Positions 7,634 to 16,402 of a stretch of 39,879 bases of DNA are shown here, one piece after another. The notes below the pieces were generated by a model that saw only the letters and a program-made list of their open reading frames with translations, was not told the DNA's origin and searched no databases. The stretch covers positions 1 through 39,879 of the forward strand of contig JBBRAO010000030.1 of the NCBI GenBank assembly GCA_038206725.1, read 5' to 3'. The first letter of the stretch is position 1; the number at the start of each line of letters is the position of its first letter. The DNA is from JBAXXL01 sp038206725. Lineage in GTDB: Bacteria > Bacteroidota > Ignavibacteria > Kapaibacteriales > UBA2268. The position numbers were made by a program, and so were the translations under genes.

Positions 7634-9865
7634 TTAATAGTTTGGAATAGTTATAATTAGTTCAGTACCTTTACCTAGCTCAGAGCGAATCATCATTTTA
7701 CCCTCGTGCTGTTCTATTACTCTTTTGATAATCATTGTTCCGATGCCATAGCCACCCTTGCCTTCGGCTGTAGAATAATATGGATTCATCATTTTGTTTA
7801 AAACTTCTTCGTCCATTCCTCTACCGGTATCCCTAATTGTAAATATTACTTCCTTTGCCTCGCGTTTTGCACTCAAAATAATAATTCCTTTTTTGTCGTG
7901 GTTTATAGCTTTTATGCTGTTCTCAACAGCGTTTCTCAACGCTCTGACCATTCTCTGTTTATCGCAGAGAACAATAAAGGACTCACTATCAACGATAAAA
8001 TCAATGTTCGCATATAAGGCTTCGTCAAATTCGCTAAGAGCATCACTACAGACTTCAAACGCGTTAACTTTTGTTTTGTTGGTTTTCTCTTGTCTCCCAA
8101 CGGTTACTATATCGCGTACCCTATTAATTAAGACTTTGGTTTGATGAAGAATTTTAATTCTTCTTGAATCGTTTGTATCTTCCCCTAACTCCAGATTTTC
8201 GGCATTTAGTTTAATTGTCATTAAGTTAGTTTGCATATCGTGCGCCAATTGTGCCCAATTGCTTAATCTTTGTCGTTCTAATTGTTCAGTAATATCGATA
8301 CCTGTAAAAACAATCCCTTGGTATATTCCGGCAACATTACGAATTGGGGTAGTCGTACACAACCATTCTTTATCGCCTTCGGGTGTTTCAATATTTAATT
8401 TTTCGCTTATATCTTCACGTTGAGCTAAAGCTTCTTCAATGGATTGTAGAATAGGTTTTGTATATGCGTCGTTACAATAATAGGCGAAATGCTTTTTTAC
8501 CTGCCAATCACCCGAAATACCTAAAAACGCTTTTCCCGCATCGTTCGCCATTCTAAGTCTGCCGGAACGGTCAATCAAATATAATATACCTGTTGATTTC
8601 AGGTTCAACAATCTTTCATTAAGCGAAAGTTGACGCAGATATAAACGAATGAATAATATATTGAAAAGTAAGAAAATTAGTGGTAGTAAATAGTACCAAA
8701 ATTGTGAAAATATCCTTTCTAAAAACCAAAAGTTATTAGGTTTAAGATTATTTACAGTGGATAAAGTTTTGGAAATCATTAATAACTTTTTGTCCATTCT
8801 GATAATAGTAACCGGTTGAAAGAACTCGATGGGATCGTCGTAATGATAAACAGCTTTAACGGTCATTGAATTGTTTGCAATTATAAAACCTTGCTGGAAA
8901 AAGACATATATCATATTTTGATTATTCTGTATGCCCAATGGTTTGGAAAAATTGTTGGGAAGTGCAATCGATTGTCCGGTTTCAAATTTGTTTTTATTTA
9001 ATATACCTTTTTCAACAACTGCTTCGAATTCCGATTTATTTAGGTAGTAGAATGAATTATCATCGAGAGAAAAACATACGTGGTTTAAACTTGTTTTTAC
9101 CCATTTAATATTTCTAACTATTCCATTTTGCTTATCAATGAATTGAAGAAAAGTATGTCCCAAATCTCCTCTACTGGTTGCAATTATAATAAAATCCTTC
9201 GATTGATAAATATTATAATCTTCGAGCAATTCTACCCTCGATGTAAAAATAAATTTTCCGGTTGAGGAGTATAAATTTATTATTCCGAATTGTTTAACGC
9301 GCTTTATATCGAGAATATAATTCTTATTATTATTTTGTATTATTTTTGAGGAGTTTACATTATCGTCCAATATCTCGGTTGTTATTCGTGAATTGCTTAC
9401 GCCAATAAAAATCAATTTATTATTCACTAATGCAAGAAATTTTCCGTTTACCAAATGTCCGATAAGTTCAGCTTTTAAGTCAATGGCATTTGTGCCCATC
9501 GGTATGTTAGTGCTTGCTATTTCTCTTAATGATTTGTCAAAAAGAACTGCTTTATATTGAAAACCGTCCCTTACTAATATCAATAAATTGTCATTTACTG
9601 ATATTGCGTCACAAATGATGTTTGAACCGATTGAAATCCCTTTCTTGCCTCGCTCTTTAAGCCCCTGCCAATTAAAAATCACCTGTTCTTCATCTATCCA
9701 ATTGGTTTTCACCAAATAGAATAATGAATCATTTGAATCTGTTTGGATTAGTTTACCACCGTAATATGTTTTATCTTGCTTTATTTCTAGAGGATAAACA
9801 TCCCAGCTTAACAAAATACTCGGAACCAAAATCAAAGCTAGGAATATTATCAGAGAGATTTTCAA
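7634..9865 (-). CDS. PAS-domain sensor histidine kinase with large periplasmic region
   Basis: The 743-residue protein has an N-terminal signal/anchor, then about 360 residues of periplasmic region with repeated beta-strand patterns like a propeller sensor. A membrane helix lies at about 388-410 (FWYYLLPLIFLLFNILFI). Next come a PAS domain (about 420-530), a dimerisation domain with the phospho-acceptor in LAHDMQTN (His near 541), and a HATPase with the N box NAVENSIKAI (about 647), DTGRGMDE (about 681) and GKGGYGIGT (about 702). All catalytic boxes are present, so it should be active. No response regulator is nearby. The start is a TTG at 9865 whose last two bases overlap the stop of the lipoprotein (TTGA arrangement), so translation is likely coupled to the lipoprotein and transporter upstream. 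The signal sensed is unknown. Confidence 0.9.
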   Translation of the reverse strand: MKISLIIFLALILVPSILLSWDVYPLEIKQDKTYYGGKLIQTDSNDSLFYLVKTNWIDEEQVIFNWQGLKERGKKGISIGSNIICDAISVNDNLLILVRDGFQYKAVLFDKSLREIASTNIPMGTNAIDLKAELIGHLVNGKFLALVNNKLIFIGVSNSRITTEILDDNVNSSKIIQNNNKNYILDIKRVKQFGIINLYSSTGKFIFTSRVELLEDYNIYQSKDFIIIATSRGDLGHTFLQFIDKQNGIVRNIKWVKTSLNHVCFSLDDNSFYYLNKSEFEAVVEKGILNKNKFETGQSIALPNNFSKPLGIQNNQNMIYVFFQQGFIIANNSMTVKAVYHYDDPIEFFQPVTIIRMDKKLLMISKTLSTVNNLKPNNFWFLERIFSQFWYYLLPLIFLLFNILFIRLYLRQLSLNERLLNLKSTGILYLIDRSGRLRMANDAGKAFLGISGDWQVKKHFAYYCNDAYTKPILQSIEEALAQREDISEKLNIETPEGDKEWLCTTTPIRNVAGIYQGIVFTGIDITEQLERQRLSNWAQLAHDMQTNLMTIKLNAENLELGEDTNDSRRIKILHQTKVLINRVRDIVTVGRQEKTNKTKVNAFEVCSDALSEFDEALYANIDFIVDSESFIVLCDKQRMVRALRNAVENSIKAINHDKKGIIILSAKREAKEVIFTIRDTGRGMDEEVLNKMMNPYYSTAEGKGGYGIGTMIIKRVIEQHEGKMMIRSELGKGTELIITIPNY

Positions 9866-10542
9866 TTCTTTGAGTGCTCAACTATGAATAAATCGGGAAT
9901 ACTAGTATTTGTTCTAAATATAATTGAATATGCTGAACCTTGTTTAAATTCAAAGTTATCAATCTTTGCAATAATCTTTTGACTCTCAGTTTCTATAACA
10001 TTGATATGATAATTACCACTATTCGCTTCCAAAAATGCGGTGTTAGTTAGCATATTCAAGTCATTGCTTATTAAATTATCTCCGGACTCTATTTGAAATA
10101 ATAGATGGGGATAAATGACCGAAGAATTTATTAATCTCAAGTGAGTTTTAATTGTGTTAGCAGTATAATTGTCGGATAAAAGCATAAAATTGACAATGCT
10201 CGATATATCATAGAAAATCACTGTATAATAATCGTTTTTCTTCAAATCAATTGGAACATTAATAATATTCTTATCAGTTGAATTGATTTTGATCATAAGC
10301 AAATCGACACCCGCTTGCGCCTTCTTATAAGAATATGTAGCTTCAGCATATTTTAATTTTGAATAAATCAATATATCGCTGGAATATATATCCAAATCGC
10401 CTTGAGCCGTTGCATTTATAAAAAGCAAGTTAGTCGCATTATCAGGTTCAATAATTCGTGGAGTATCAATATCGGTGGGACACTGACAGGCTGTCATTAT
10501 CAGTGCTATACAAAGTAATATTATATGTTTTATTTTCATCAT
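9862..10542 (-). CDS. DUF4397-like lipoprotein
   Basis: The 226-residue product has a signal peptide with lipobox MTAC (Cys19). The mature part seems to hold two similar beta-sandwich units: one begins LLFINATAQGDLDIY, the other LRLINSSVIYPHLLFQI. Each continues through a strand set ending in (Y/A)YxxIF. This resembles DUF4397 proteins, in which such units occur singly or in pairs and have no known enzymatic role. It is embedded by stop/start overlaps between a symporter (ATGA at 10542-10539) and a histidine kinase (TTGA at 9865-9862). A binding or accessory role for transport or signal sensing is therefore plausible, but this is inference from context. The DUF4397 match is by pattern only. 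Confidence 0.75.
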   Translation of the reverse strand: MMKIKHIILLCIALIMTACQCPTDIDTPRIIEPDNATNLLFINATAQGDLDIYSSDILIYSKLKYAEATYSYKKAQAGVDLLMIKINSTDKNIINVPIDLKKNDYYTVIFYDISSIVNFMLLSDNYTANTIKTHLRLINSSVIYPHLLFQIESGDNLISNDLNMLTNTAFLEANSGNYHINVIETESQKIIAKIDNFEFKQGSAYSIIFRTNTSIPDLFIVEHSKN

Positions 10543-12020
10543 TCTTTAATCAATCTTTTTTCCAATTGGGTAACTGCGACTGCAACCGTGGCATCGCCGG
10601 TTATATTTGTAATTGTTCTTAGCATATCTAAAATTCTGTCAACTCCGATAATCAATGCTATGCCTTCGATTGGAATACCTACAGATTCTAAAACCATAAC
10701 GAGCATAATAATTCCGACACCCGGTACAGGCGCGGTGCCTATCGAAGCCATTACCGCGGTTATTACTATAGTTATTTGCTGTACAATCGTTAGATCCATT
10801 CCGTAAACTTGTGCAATAAATACAGCGGCAACACCTTGAAGTAACGCAGTACCATCCATATTTATTGTAGCACCAAGAGGCAAAACAAAACTTGCGATAT
10901 CTTTGGGTACACCCATTTTCCTACAACCTTCCATTGTGAGCGGCAATGTAGCGGCACTGGAGCTTGTGCTGAAGGCTATTAACTGAGCATCGCGCATTTT
11001 ACTGTAAAATTCCTTTATGCTGAACTTCCCCCAAGTCTTCAAAATAAATGAGTAAACTATAGCTGTATGTAAAAATAGTCCTATTATTACAGTTGCCATA
11101 TACCAAAAGAGTGTAATCATTATATTGAATCCAAAGTCGGCTATCACAACGGCAATAAGAGCGAAAACCCCAAACGGCGCGAATTTCATTACGATACCAA
11201 CCATTTTTATCATTACATCGCCGGCACCTTCGAAAAAGTCTATCAGCATTTTAGATTTCTTTGGTTCGATTAAAGTTAATGTCATACCGAAAAGTACCGC
11301 GAAAAATATAAGTTGAAGCATCTGACCGTTAGCAATGGCATTAAACGGATTTTTCGGAACAATATTAACAACGAAACTAATTATATCTATATTCAAATTT
11401 TCTACGCTATCGTTTGATGTTTCGGGTTCATAAAGGCTATTCAATCGAGTTTTATCCTGACCGTTTATCCTCTCGCCCGGACGGATAACGTTAGTCAAAA
11501 CAATACCGATTATAATAGCGATTGCTGTGGTAGTCAGATAAAATGCTAATGTCCTTCCTCCGACCCTTCCCAATTTTTTGATATCCCCCAAACTTGCCGC
11601 TCCGGCAATTAAAGTCGCTAAAACAAGGGGTATAGCCAAAAAGCTCAATAAGCGAATGAATAATTCACCGATTGGTTTGATTATTGTTGCGGGAGTTTGG
11701 ACTTTTTTTATTGAATAAGCGTTATGGAAGCTACGCTCTACACCGTTTTGGAAATATACTTTGACATCAAAACCACGTTTCTTTTTTACAGATTTGATAA
11801 TTTTTAATTGGTCTTCACGGCCATAAGTTTCTTTGTTATCTTGATAGGTTATTTCGATTGTTTTCCATTTTTCTATAACTGAATGTGTTACAGCCCCTTT
11901 TGATGTTTTGTAACTAAGGTCTATCTTGTGTTGATTTACTGAAAAAATGACTCCGAATACCGCTCCTAAGATAAGAGCTACTATTATCTGGTAATGCAAA
12001 GGAAACTTGATTTTTGACAT
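10539..12020 (-). CDS. Dicarboxylate/amino acid:cation symporter (SDF family)
   Basis: This is a multi-pass transporter of the GltP/DctA/EAAT family. Hairpin 1 carries STSSSAATLP (about 353), helix 7 has NMDGTA (about 388), hairpin 2 has SIGTAPVPG, and helix 8 has DRILDMLRTITNITGD (about 460-475). The Arg in DMLRT is the residue that holds the side-chain carboxylate of acidic substrates in the glutamate/aspartate branch, which favours glutamate, aspartate or a dicarboxylate. An inserted charged segment of about 70 residues lies between the first two helices and is longer than in well-known members. I prefer the ATG at 12020; an in-frame TTG at 12062 adds 14 residues but overlaps a putative -7 element at 12067-12060. 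The stop overlaps the lipoprotein ATG. Confidence 0.9.
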   Translation of the reverse strand: MSKIKFPLHYQIIVALILGAVFGVIFSVNQHKIDLSYKTSKGAVTHSVIEKWKTIEITYQDNKETYGREDQLKIIKSVKKKRGFDVKVYFQNGVERSFHNAYSIKKVQTPATIIKPIGELFIRLLSFLAIPLVLATLIAGAASLGDIKKLGRVGGRTLAFYLTTTAIAIIIGIVLTNVIRPGERINGQDKTRLNSLYEPETSNDSVENLNIDIISFVVNIVPKNPFNAIANGQMLQLIFFAVLFGMTLTLIEPKKSKMLIDFFEGAGDVMIKMVGIVMKFAPFGVFALIAVVIADFGFNIMITLFWYMATVIIGLFLHTAIVYSFILKTWGKFSIKEFYSKMRDAQLIAFSTSSSAATLPLTMEGCRKMGVPKDIASFVLPLGATINMDGTALLQGVAAVFIAQVYGMDLTIVQQITIVITAVMASIGTAPVPGVGIIMLVMVLESVGIPIEGIALIIGVDRILDMLRTITNITGDATVAVAVTQLEKRLIKE

Positions 12021-12059
12021 ATAAGTATTTATTATATTAACTGAAACTTTTTCTAAAAG

Positions 12060-12067
12060 CAAATATA
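12060..12067 (-). promoter_or_regulatory. Candidate -7 element for the symporter operon
   Basis: On the minus strand the sequence reads TATATTTG, matching the Bacteroidetes-type -7 consensus TAnnTTTG. It lies about 40 nt upstream of the ATG at 12020. I see no clear -33 TTG at the right distance, so support is weak. If real, transcription would begin downstream of the TTG at 12062 and exclude that start. Confidence 0.25.
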
Positions 12068-12953
12068 ATGTATTTATTCGAAATAGTGAAATTTTATTTC
12101 AGAGGTAAGTGATATTTGAGAGATTATGGGAAAGAAAAAAGAATTGAAAGTTGGAAATTGGAGTAGAAGACGAATGTCATTCCCCACTTGAACTGGTCAT
12201 CGAGCGGAGTCGAGATGCCAGGGAGAAAGAGAAACCACCCAACCCACTTTGAAGAATGGGGAGAACGAAGACAGAGTCATCCTGAACGAAGTGAATGATC
12301 CAGTTCTTTAATCCTTAAAGGATGGCACAATTGTAGAAATATATTTGTGCGCATATTGTGAACCCTGAAAGGGTGAAATAAGATAGCGAGACACTACACA
12401 ACACCCTTATTTTATCTTCAAAACCTTAGTAGAAATTTCGGCTACATAATCCTCTGACCTTATTACCTTATTAGTAGCGAAAAAAATAAGGTAATTAGGT
12501 TTTTGCGTCCGTTATCAACCATTTTCTACTAAGGTCAAAAGGAAAAATAAGGTTTTTTAAATTTCCGAGTCTTACTTCTTCTTATTTTCAATTTCTTACC
12601 TATTCCCTAATCCCCAGCCCCTATCCCGAATTGAAGATGGACTTTTCGCAAGCTCAGAGTGACACCCCGCCTTCATTGCGTCTTCGCGGTATTCTTCGCC
12701 TCATTTAAAATTCAAAAAAAAGAATATGGATTCCCGCGTCCGCTGGAATGACGTAACGGCTAATACCATTCGTTTAAGTAGTTAGCGAGCTTTTATTTAT
12801 TCTTCATCCTGAAAATTCTAAAATCTTGTAAACCCTGATTCCAACAATAATTTATTTTCCCGGAGTTCCCTCTTTCACGCTAATTTTCAAATTAATTTGA
12901 TTTATTGCTCTAAAAGCGTTATTTTTATAGTTGTAAAAATTGAATTTTGAAAA
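12063..12953. other. Gene-free region with repeat-like fragments
   Basis: I find no plausible gene in these about 890 bases. Several pieces look like degenerate dispersed repeats: a G/C-richer hairpin at about 12194-12222 (CTGGTCATC against GATGCCAG), a phrase at 12274-12303 ending in GAATGATCCAG, a partner-like stretch ATCCTTAAAGGATGG (about 12311-12325) followed by ACCCTGAAAGGGT (12362-12374), and ATTCC/GGAAT arms near 12731-12751. A nested palindrome at 12404-12552 is listed separately. Base composition is visibly less AT-biased than in neighbouring intergenic DNA. Part of the right end must hold the uvrA promoter, which I cannot place with confidence. Confidence 0.6.
12404..12552. repeat. 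Nested inverted repeat (MITE-like or structured element)
   Basis: The inner palindrome has 15-bp arms at 12458-12472 (CCTTATTACCTTATT) and 12485-12499 with one mismatch and a 12-nt loop. Outside it, ACCTTAGTAGAAA at 12423-12435 is perfectly inverted at 12523-12535. Further out, CCTTATTTT near 12405-12413 is inverted imperfectly as AAAAATAAGG at 12543-12552. The whole about 150-bp block is therefore roughly symmetrical. It carries no ORF. A miniature inverted-repeat element or a remnant of one is a possible explanation. Confidence 0.55.
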
Positions 12954-15728
12954 ATGACAACAATTAAATATATATCAGTTCGCGGTGCAAGAGTAAACAA
13001 TCTTAAGAATATTGATGTCGATATTCCAAGAAATAGATTTACAGTTGTAACAGGTGTCAGCGGTAGCGGTAAATCATCGTTAGCATTTGATACTGTTTAT
13101 GCCGAGGGTCAACGCCGTTTTGTTGAGTCTTTGTCTGCTTATGCACGACAATTTTTGGAAAGAATGCGGAAACCTGATGCGGATTCCATTTCGGGCATCC
13201 CTCCAGCCGTAGCGATTGGTCAAAACCAATTGCAGAAAAACCCTCGCTCCACAGTTGGAACGACAACTGAGATATTTGACCATTTAAGAATACTTTTTGG
13301 AAGGGTCGGCAAAACGACTTGTCATAAATGCGGCAAAACAATTATCAAGGATACGAGTGATTCAATCGTTAAAGATATAATAAGCCGTTGGAAAATAGAT
13401 GATAAAATTTATATAATGTTTCCTTTCAGAGCTGACATTTCAAATTTCAATGAAAAAATCAGTTTAATGAAGGAGCACGGTTATTTTCGTTTGGTTTCTA
13501 AGACAGATTACGAAATCATTGATATTGAAAATCCTGATACAAAGCCAAACCTGTTATCGGATTCTTATTTCGTTTTAGTTGACAGATTAACCCATCAAAT
13601 TGATAAAGATACGATTAGTCGTATGACAGAATCAACTGAACAATCTTTGGTTAATGGAGCCGAGGAAATGTCTGTTTTAAATCTGTCCCAAAATGAAATA
13701 AAAAATTACAGCAGTAAATATGAATGTGCCGATTGCGGGGTTGTTTATGTCGAACCTGAACCCAAGCTGTTTACTTTTAACAGCCCTTATGGTGCCTGTA
13801 CCAAATGCCAGGGCTTTGGTAGAACAACAGGATTGGACGACGCGTTGGTGTTTCCTGATAAATCCAAATCTATAACTTTAGATGCTATTCATCCTTTTCG
13901 GGGCGATACTTTTTCAAAATTCAAACGTCAATTGATCCGAATCGCCGCTTATATGAATGTGGATGTAAATAAACCTGTTTCTGAATTGACAGAGGATGAG
14001 CTTAAAATTGTTTGGGAGGGCGCTCCCGGTTACATCGGATTAGACAAGTTTTTCGAAATGCTCGAAGGTGAGAAACAGAAAATGCACTATCGCATTATGC
14101 TAAGTAAGTATCGAGGATATACCGTTTGTCGTTCTTGCGGTGGTTCAAGACTACGCCGTTCTGCTCGTCAAGTGTTTGTCGGCGGTAAGAATATTCCTGA
14201 ATTAGTTAAAATGCCTTTGGAAAAGCTTTACGATTTTTTCAAAAATATTGATTTAACCGAATATGAGCGGAATGTTGGCGGCAAGTTGGTCGAGGAGATT
14301 ACTTGGCGATTGGAGTTGTTGGTAGAAATTGGTTTGGAATACTTAACATTAGACCGTCTGAGTCATACCTTATCGGGTGGAGAAGCGCAAAGAATCAAAT
14401 TAGCGACTTCACTGGGTAGTCAATTAGTTGGAACTTTATATGTTTTGGATGAACCGAGCATTGGATTACATTCGCGAGATACGGAAAAACTCATTAGAAT
14501 CTTATATAAACTGAAGAATTTAGGTAATACCGTTATAGTAGTCGAGCACGATTTAGAGATTATCAGAGCGGCAGAAAACATAATTGATATCGGTCCAAAA
14601 GCCGGTGAAGAAGGTGGACATCTGATCTATTCAGGAGATTATGCGGGTTTGCTGAATTGTAAAAAATCCCTTACCTCAGATTATCTTTCAGGTAGAAAAA
14701 AAATAACTTTACAGGATGTCAAAAGTCCTATAGGTAATAAGCAAATAAAGATCATTCGTCCAAGACACCACAATTTAAAAATGGCTGATGTAATAGTTCC
14801 ACTTAACCTCTTTGTTTGCGTAACAGGAGTATCCGGTTCCGGAAAGAGTTCCTTAGTACACGACATTATTTACGGTGGCTTAAAAAAAATACACGGTGGG
14901 TATATGGGTGAGATAGGTGGATTTGAACGAATAGAAGGTTTTGAGAATATCGAATCTATTGAAATGGTTGACCAATCCCCTATTGGAAAATCATCTCGTT
15001 CAACTCCCGCGACTTATATCAAGGTTTTCGATATTATACGCGAGGTCTTTTCATCAACGCAAGAATCCAAACAAATGGGTTGGAAACCGGGTTATTTCTC
15101 TTTCAATGTGCCCGGTGGTAGATGCGACGTTTGTGAGGGCGAAGGCAATATCACAGTCGATATGCAATTTCTACCGGATGTTACATTGGAATGTGAAGCC
15201 TGCAAGGGTACTCGTTATAAAAAAGAAGTGCGCGAGCTGCTATACCGTCATAAATCAATTGTTGACATACTTAATATGACAGTTGATGAAGCTTACAACT
15301 TTTTTGGAGATAATCCTAAGATCAAAAAGAAACTTGGTATAATGCGCGATGTTGGATTGGGCTATCTTAAATTGGGACAACCATCCACCCAACTTTCCGG
15401 TGGTGAAGCCCAAAGAGTAAAATTAGCGGGCTATTTAGAGTCGAAAAGCGAAGCCCATACATTATTTATTTTCGACGAGCCAACAACAGGATTGCATATC
15501 GACGATATTTCTAAATTGCTTATGTGTTTCAGACGTTTGGTAAGCAATGGTCATTCGGTATTGGTTATCGAGCATAATCTGAATGTTATTTCGGCGGCCG
15601 ATTATATAATTGATCTAGGTCCCGGTGCCGGAGAAAAAGGCGGTTTAGTTATTTGCTCAGGTGCTCCTGAAACAATTATAAACTGCACGGACTCATTTAC
15701 CGGAATAGCTCTAAAAAATATGAAATAG
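12954..15728 (+). CDS. uvrA: Excinuclease ABC subunit UvrA
   Basis: The 924-residue protein is the damage-recognition ATPase of nucleotide excision repair. It has two ABC modules: Walker A GVSGSGKSSLAFD at about 34, signature LSGGEAQRIKLA at about 474 and Walker B LYVLDEPSIGLH at about 496; then GVSGSGKSSLVHD at about 624, LSGGEAQRVKLA at about 814 and IFDEPTTGLH. Zinc-binding Cys pairs are visible at YECADCG (about 256) with CTKCQGFG (about 282), and at CDVCEGEG (about 724) with CEACKGTRY (about 747). A further CHKCGK lies at about 124. The region between about 130 and 250 corresponds to the UvrB-binding domain, so it is a full-length UvrA rather than a shortened UvrA2. Details such as AIGQNQLQKNPRSTVG differ from the commonest AIDQK form, so it may be one of two paralogues in this genome. 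Confidence 0.95.
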   Translation: MTTIKYISVRGARVNNLKNIDVDIPRNRFTVVTGVSGSGKSSLAFDTVYAEGQRRFVESLSAYARQFLERMRKPDADSISGIPPAVAIGQNQLQKNPRSTVGTTTEIFDHLRILFGRVGKTTCHKCGKTIIKDTSDSIVKDIISRWKIDDKIYIMFPFRADISNFNEKISLMKEHGYFRLVSKTDYEIIDIENPDTKPNLLSDSYFVLVDRLTHQIDKDTISRMTESTEQSLVNGAEEMSVLNLSQNEIKNYSSKYECADCGVVYVEPEPKLFTFNSPYGACTKCQGFGRTTGLDDALVFPDKSKSITLDAIHPFRGDTFSKFKRQLIRIAAYMNVDVNKPVSELTEDELKIVWEGAPGYIGLDKFFEMLEGEKQKMHYRIMLSKYRGYTVCRSCGGSRLRRSARQVFVGGKNIPELVKMPLEKLYDFFKNIDLTEYERNVGGKLVEEITWRLELLVEIGLEYLTLDRLSHTLSGGEAQRIKLATSLGSQLVGTLYVLDEPSIGLHSRDTEKLIRILYKLKNLGNTVIVVEHDLEIIRAAENIIDIGPKAGEEGGHLIYSGDYAGLLNCKKSLTSDYLSGRKKITLQDVKSPIGNKQIKIIRPRHHNLKMADVIVPLNLFVCVTGVSGSGKSSLVHDIIYGGLKKIHGGYMGEIGGFERIEGFENIESIEMVDQSPIGKSSRSTPATYIKVFDIIREVFSSTQESKQMGWKPGYFSFNVPGGRCDVCEGEGNITVDMQFLPDVTLECEACKGTRYKKEVRELLYRHKSIVDILNMTVDEAYNFFGDNPKIKKKLGIMRDVGLGYLKLGQPSTQLSGGEAQRVKLAGYLESKSEAHTLFIFDEPTTGLHIDDISKLLMCFRRLVSNGHSVLVIEHNLNVISAADYIIDLGPGAGEKGGLVICSGAPETIINCTDSFTGIALKNMK

Positions 15729-15843
15729 TTTTACAGATAATTATCCAAATCTAGGGATGAAAAGACAACCTTTTTGCTTTTGAAACGTTATTGTAAACAT
15801 AAAATCTTTGTATTTACATTTTATTAATTACTTTTATTTAAAA

Positions 15844-16362
15844 ATGAAAAAAATCATTTACTTACTACTTTTATTATTAGCTATTGTTACAATAAGCTGT
15901 GCTCAAAAACCAACAATTACTGAAAAACCAAAGTGCATATCCGACAAATTAGAGGGCACAACAATTTCTTGGGGGTTAATAGACAACCCAAACAAAATTA
16001 AATATGGATACGTTCTACAAACGGATTCAAAACTATACTACTTTACCCAAAGCTTAGATAAAGAAGATTATCTGTCAACTGAATTAAAACAGTTAGATAA
16101 TGAAAATTTTTGCAGAATTTTTCATTATGCCCAATATACTCTTTCTCGTAATCAACTGCTTTACAATCCGGGTGCAATTCAAAAATTCATCGAGTATAAC
16201 TGTCCAAAAATGGAAATTCAATTAAGGGGTGTATGGAATCCTCAATTTACCCATAATGGTAGTGATAAATATGTCAAAATTTTCGATTCGCTAATGACAC
16301 TCGTTCCAAATAACCACAAATTGAAAGCAAAAATATTAAAACCTGTTGATATAATAGAATAA
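15844..16362 (+). CDS. Lipoprotein of unknown function
   Basis: The 172-residue product starts at ATG 15844 and has a long Leu-rich signal peptide with lipobox TISC (Cys19). An in-frame TTG at 15808 would add 12 residues before the signal peptide and is less likely. The mature protein has many Tyr, Asn and Lys residues and mixed strand/helix patterns, for example GYVLQTDSKLYYF and FCRIFHYAQYT. I do not recognise a family. It lies 115 nt after uvrA and 40 nt before the M13 peptidase gene, another lipoprotein, and may share a transcript with the latter. Confidence 0.75.
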   Translation: MKKIIYLLLLLLAIVTISCAQKPTITEKPKCISDKLEGTTISWGLIDNPNKIKYGYVLQTDSKLYYFTQSLDKEDYLSTELKQLDNENFCRIFHYAQYTLSRNQLLYNPGAIQKFIEYNCPKMEIQLRGVWNPQFTHNGSDKYVKIFDSLMTLVPNNHKLKAKILKPVDIIE

Positions 16363-16402
16363 AAATGAATAATTTGTTTCACTATTAATAAAATAATACA
16401 AG

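Noticed and set aside
12021..12062. TTG-initiated extension of the symporter gene
   Set aside because: It overlaps a candidate -7 element and adds 14 residues not typical of the family; kept as a possibility only.
12954..15728. UvrA2-type paralogue lacking the UvrB-binding domain
   Set aside because: The segment between about residues 130 and 250 is present and the total length (924) fits a full UvrA.
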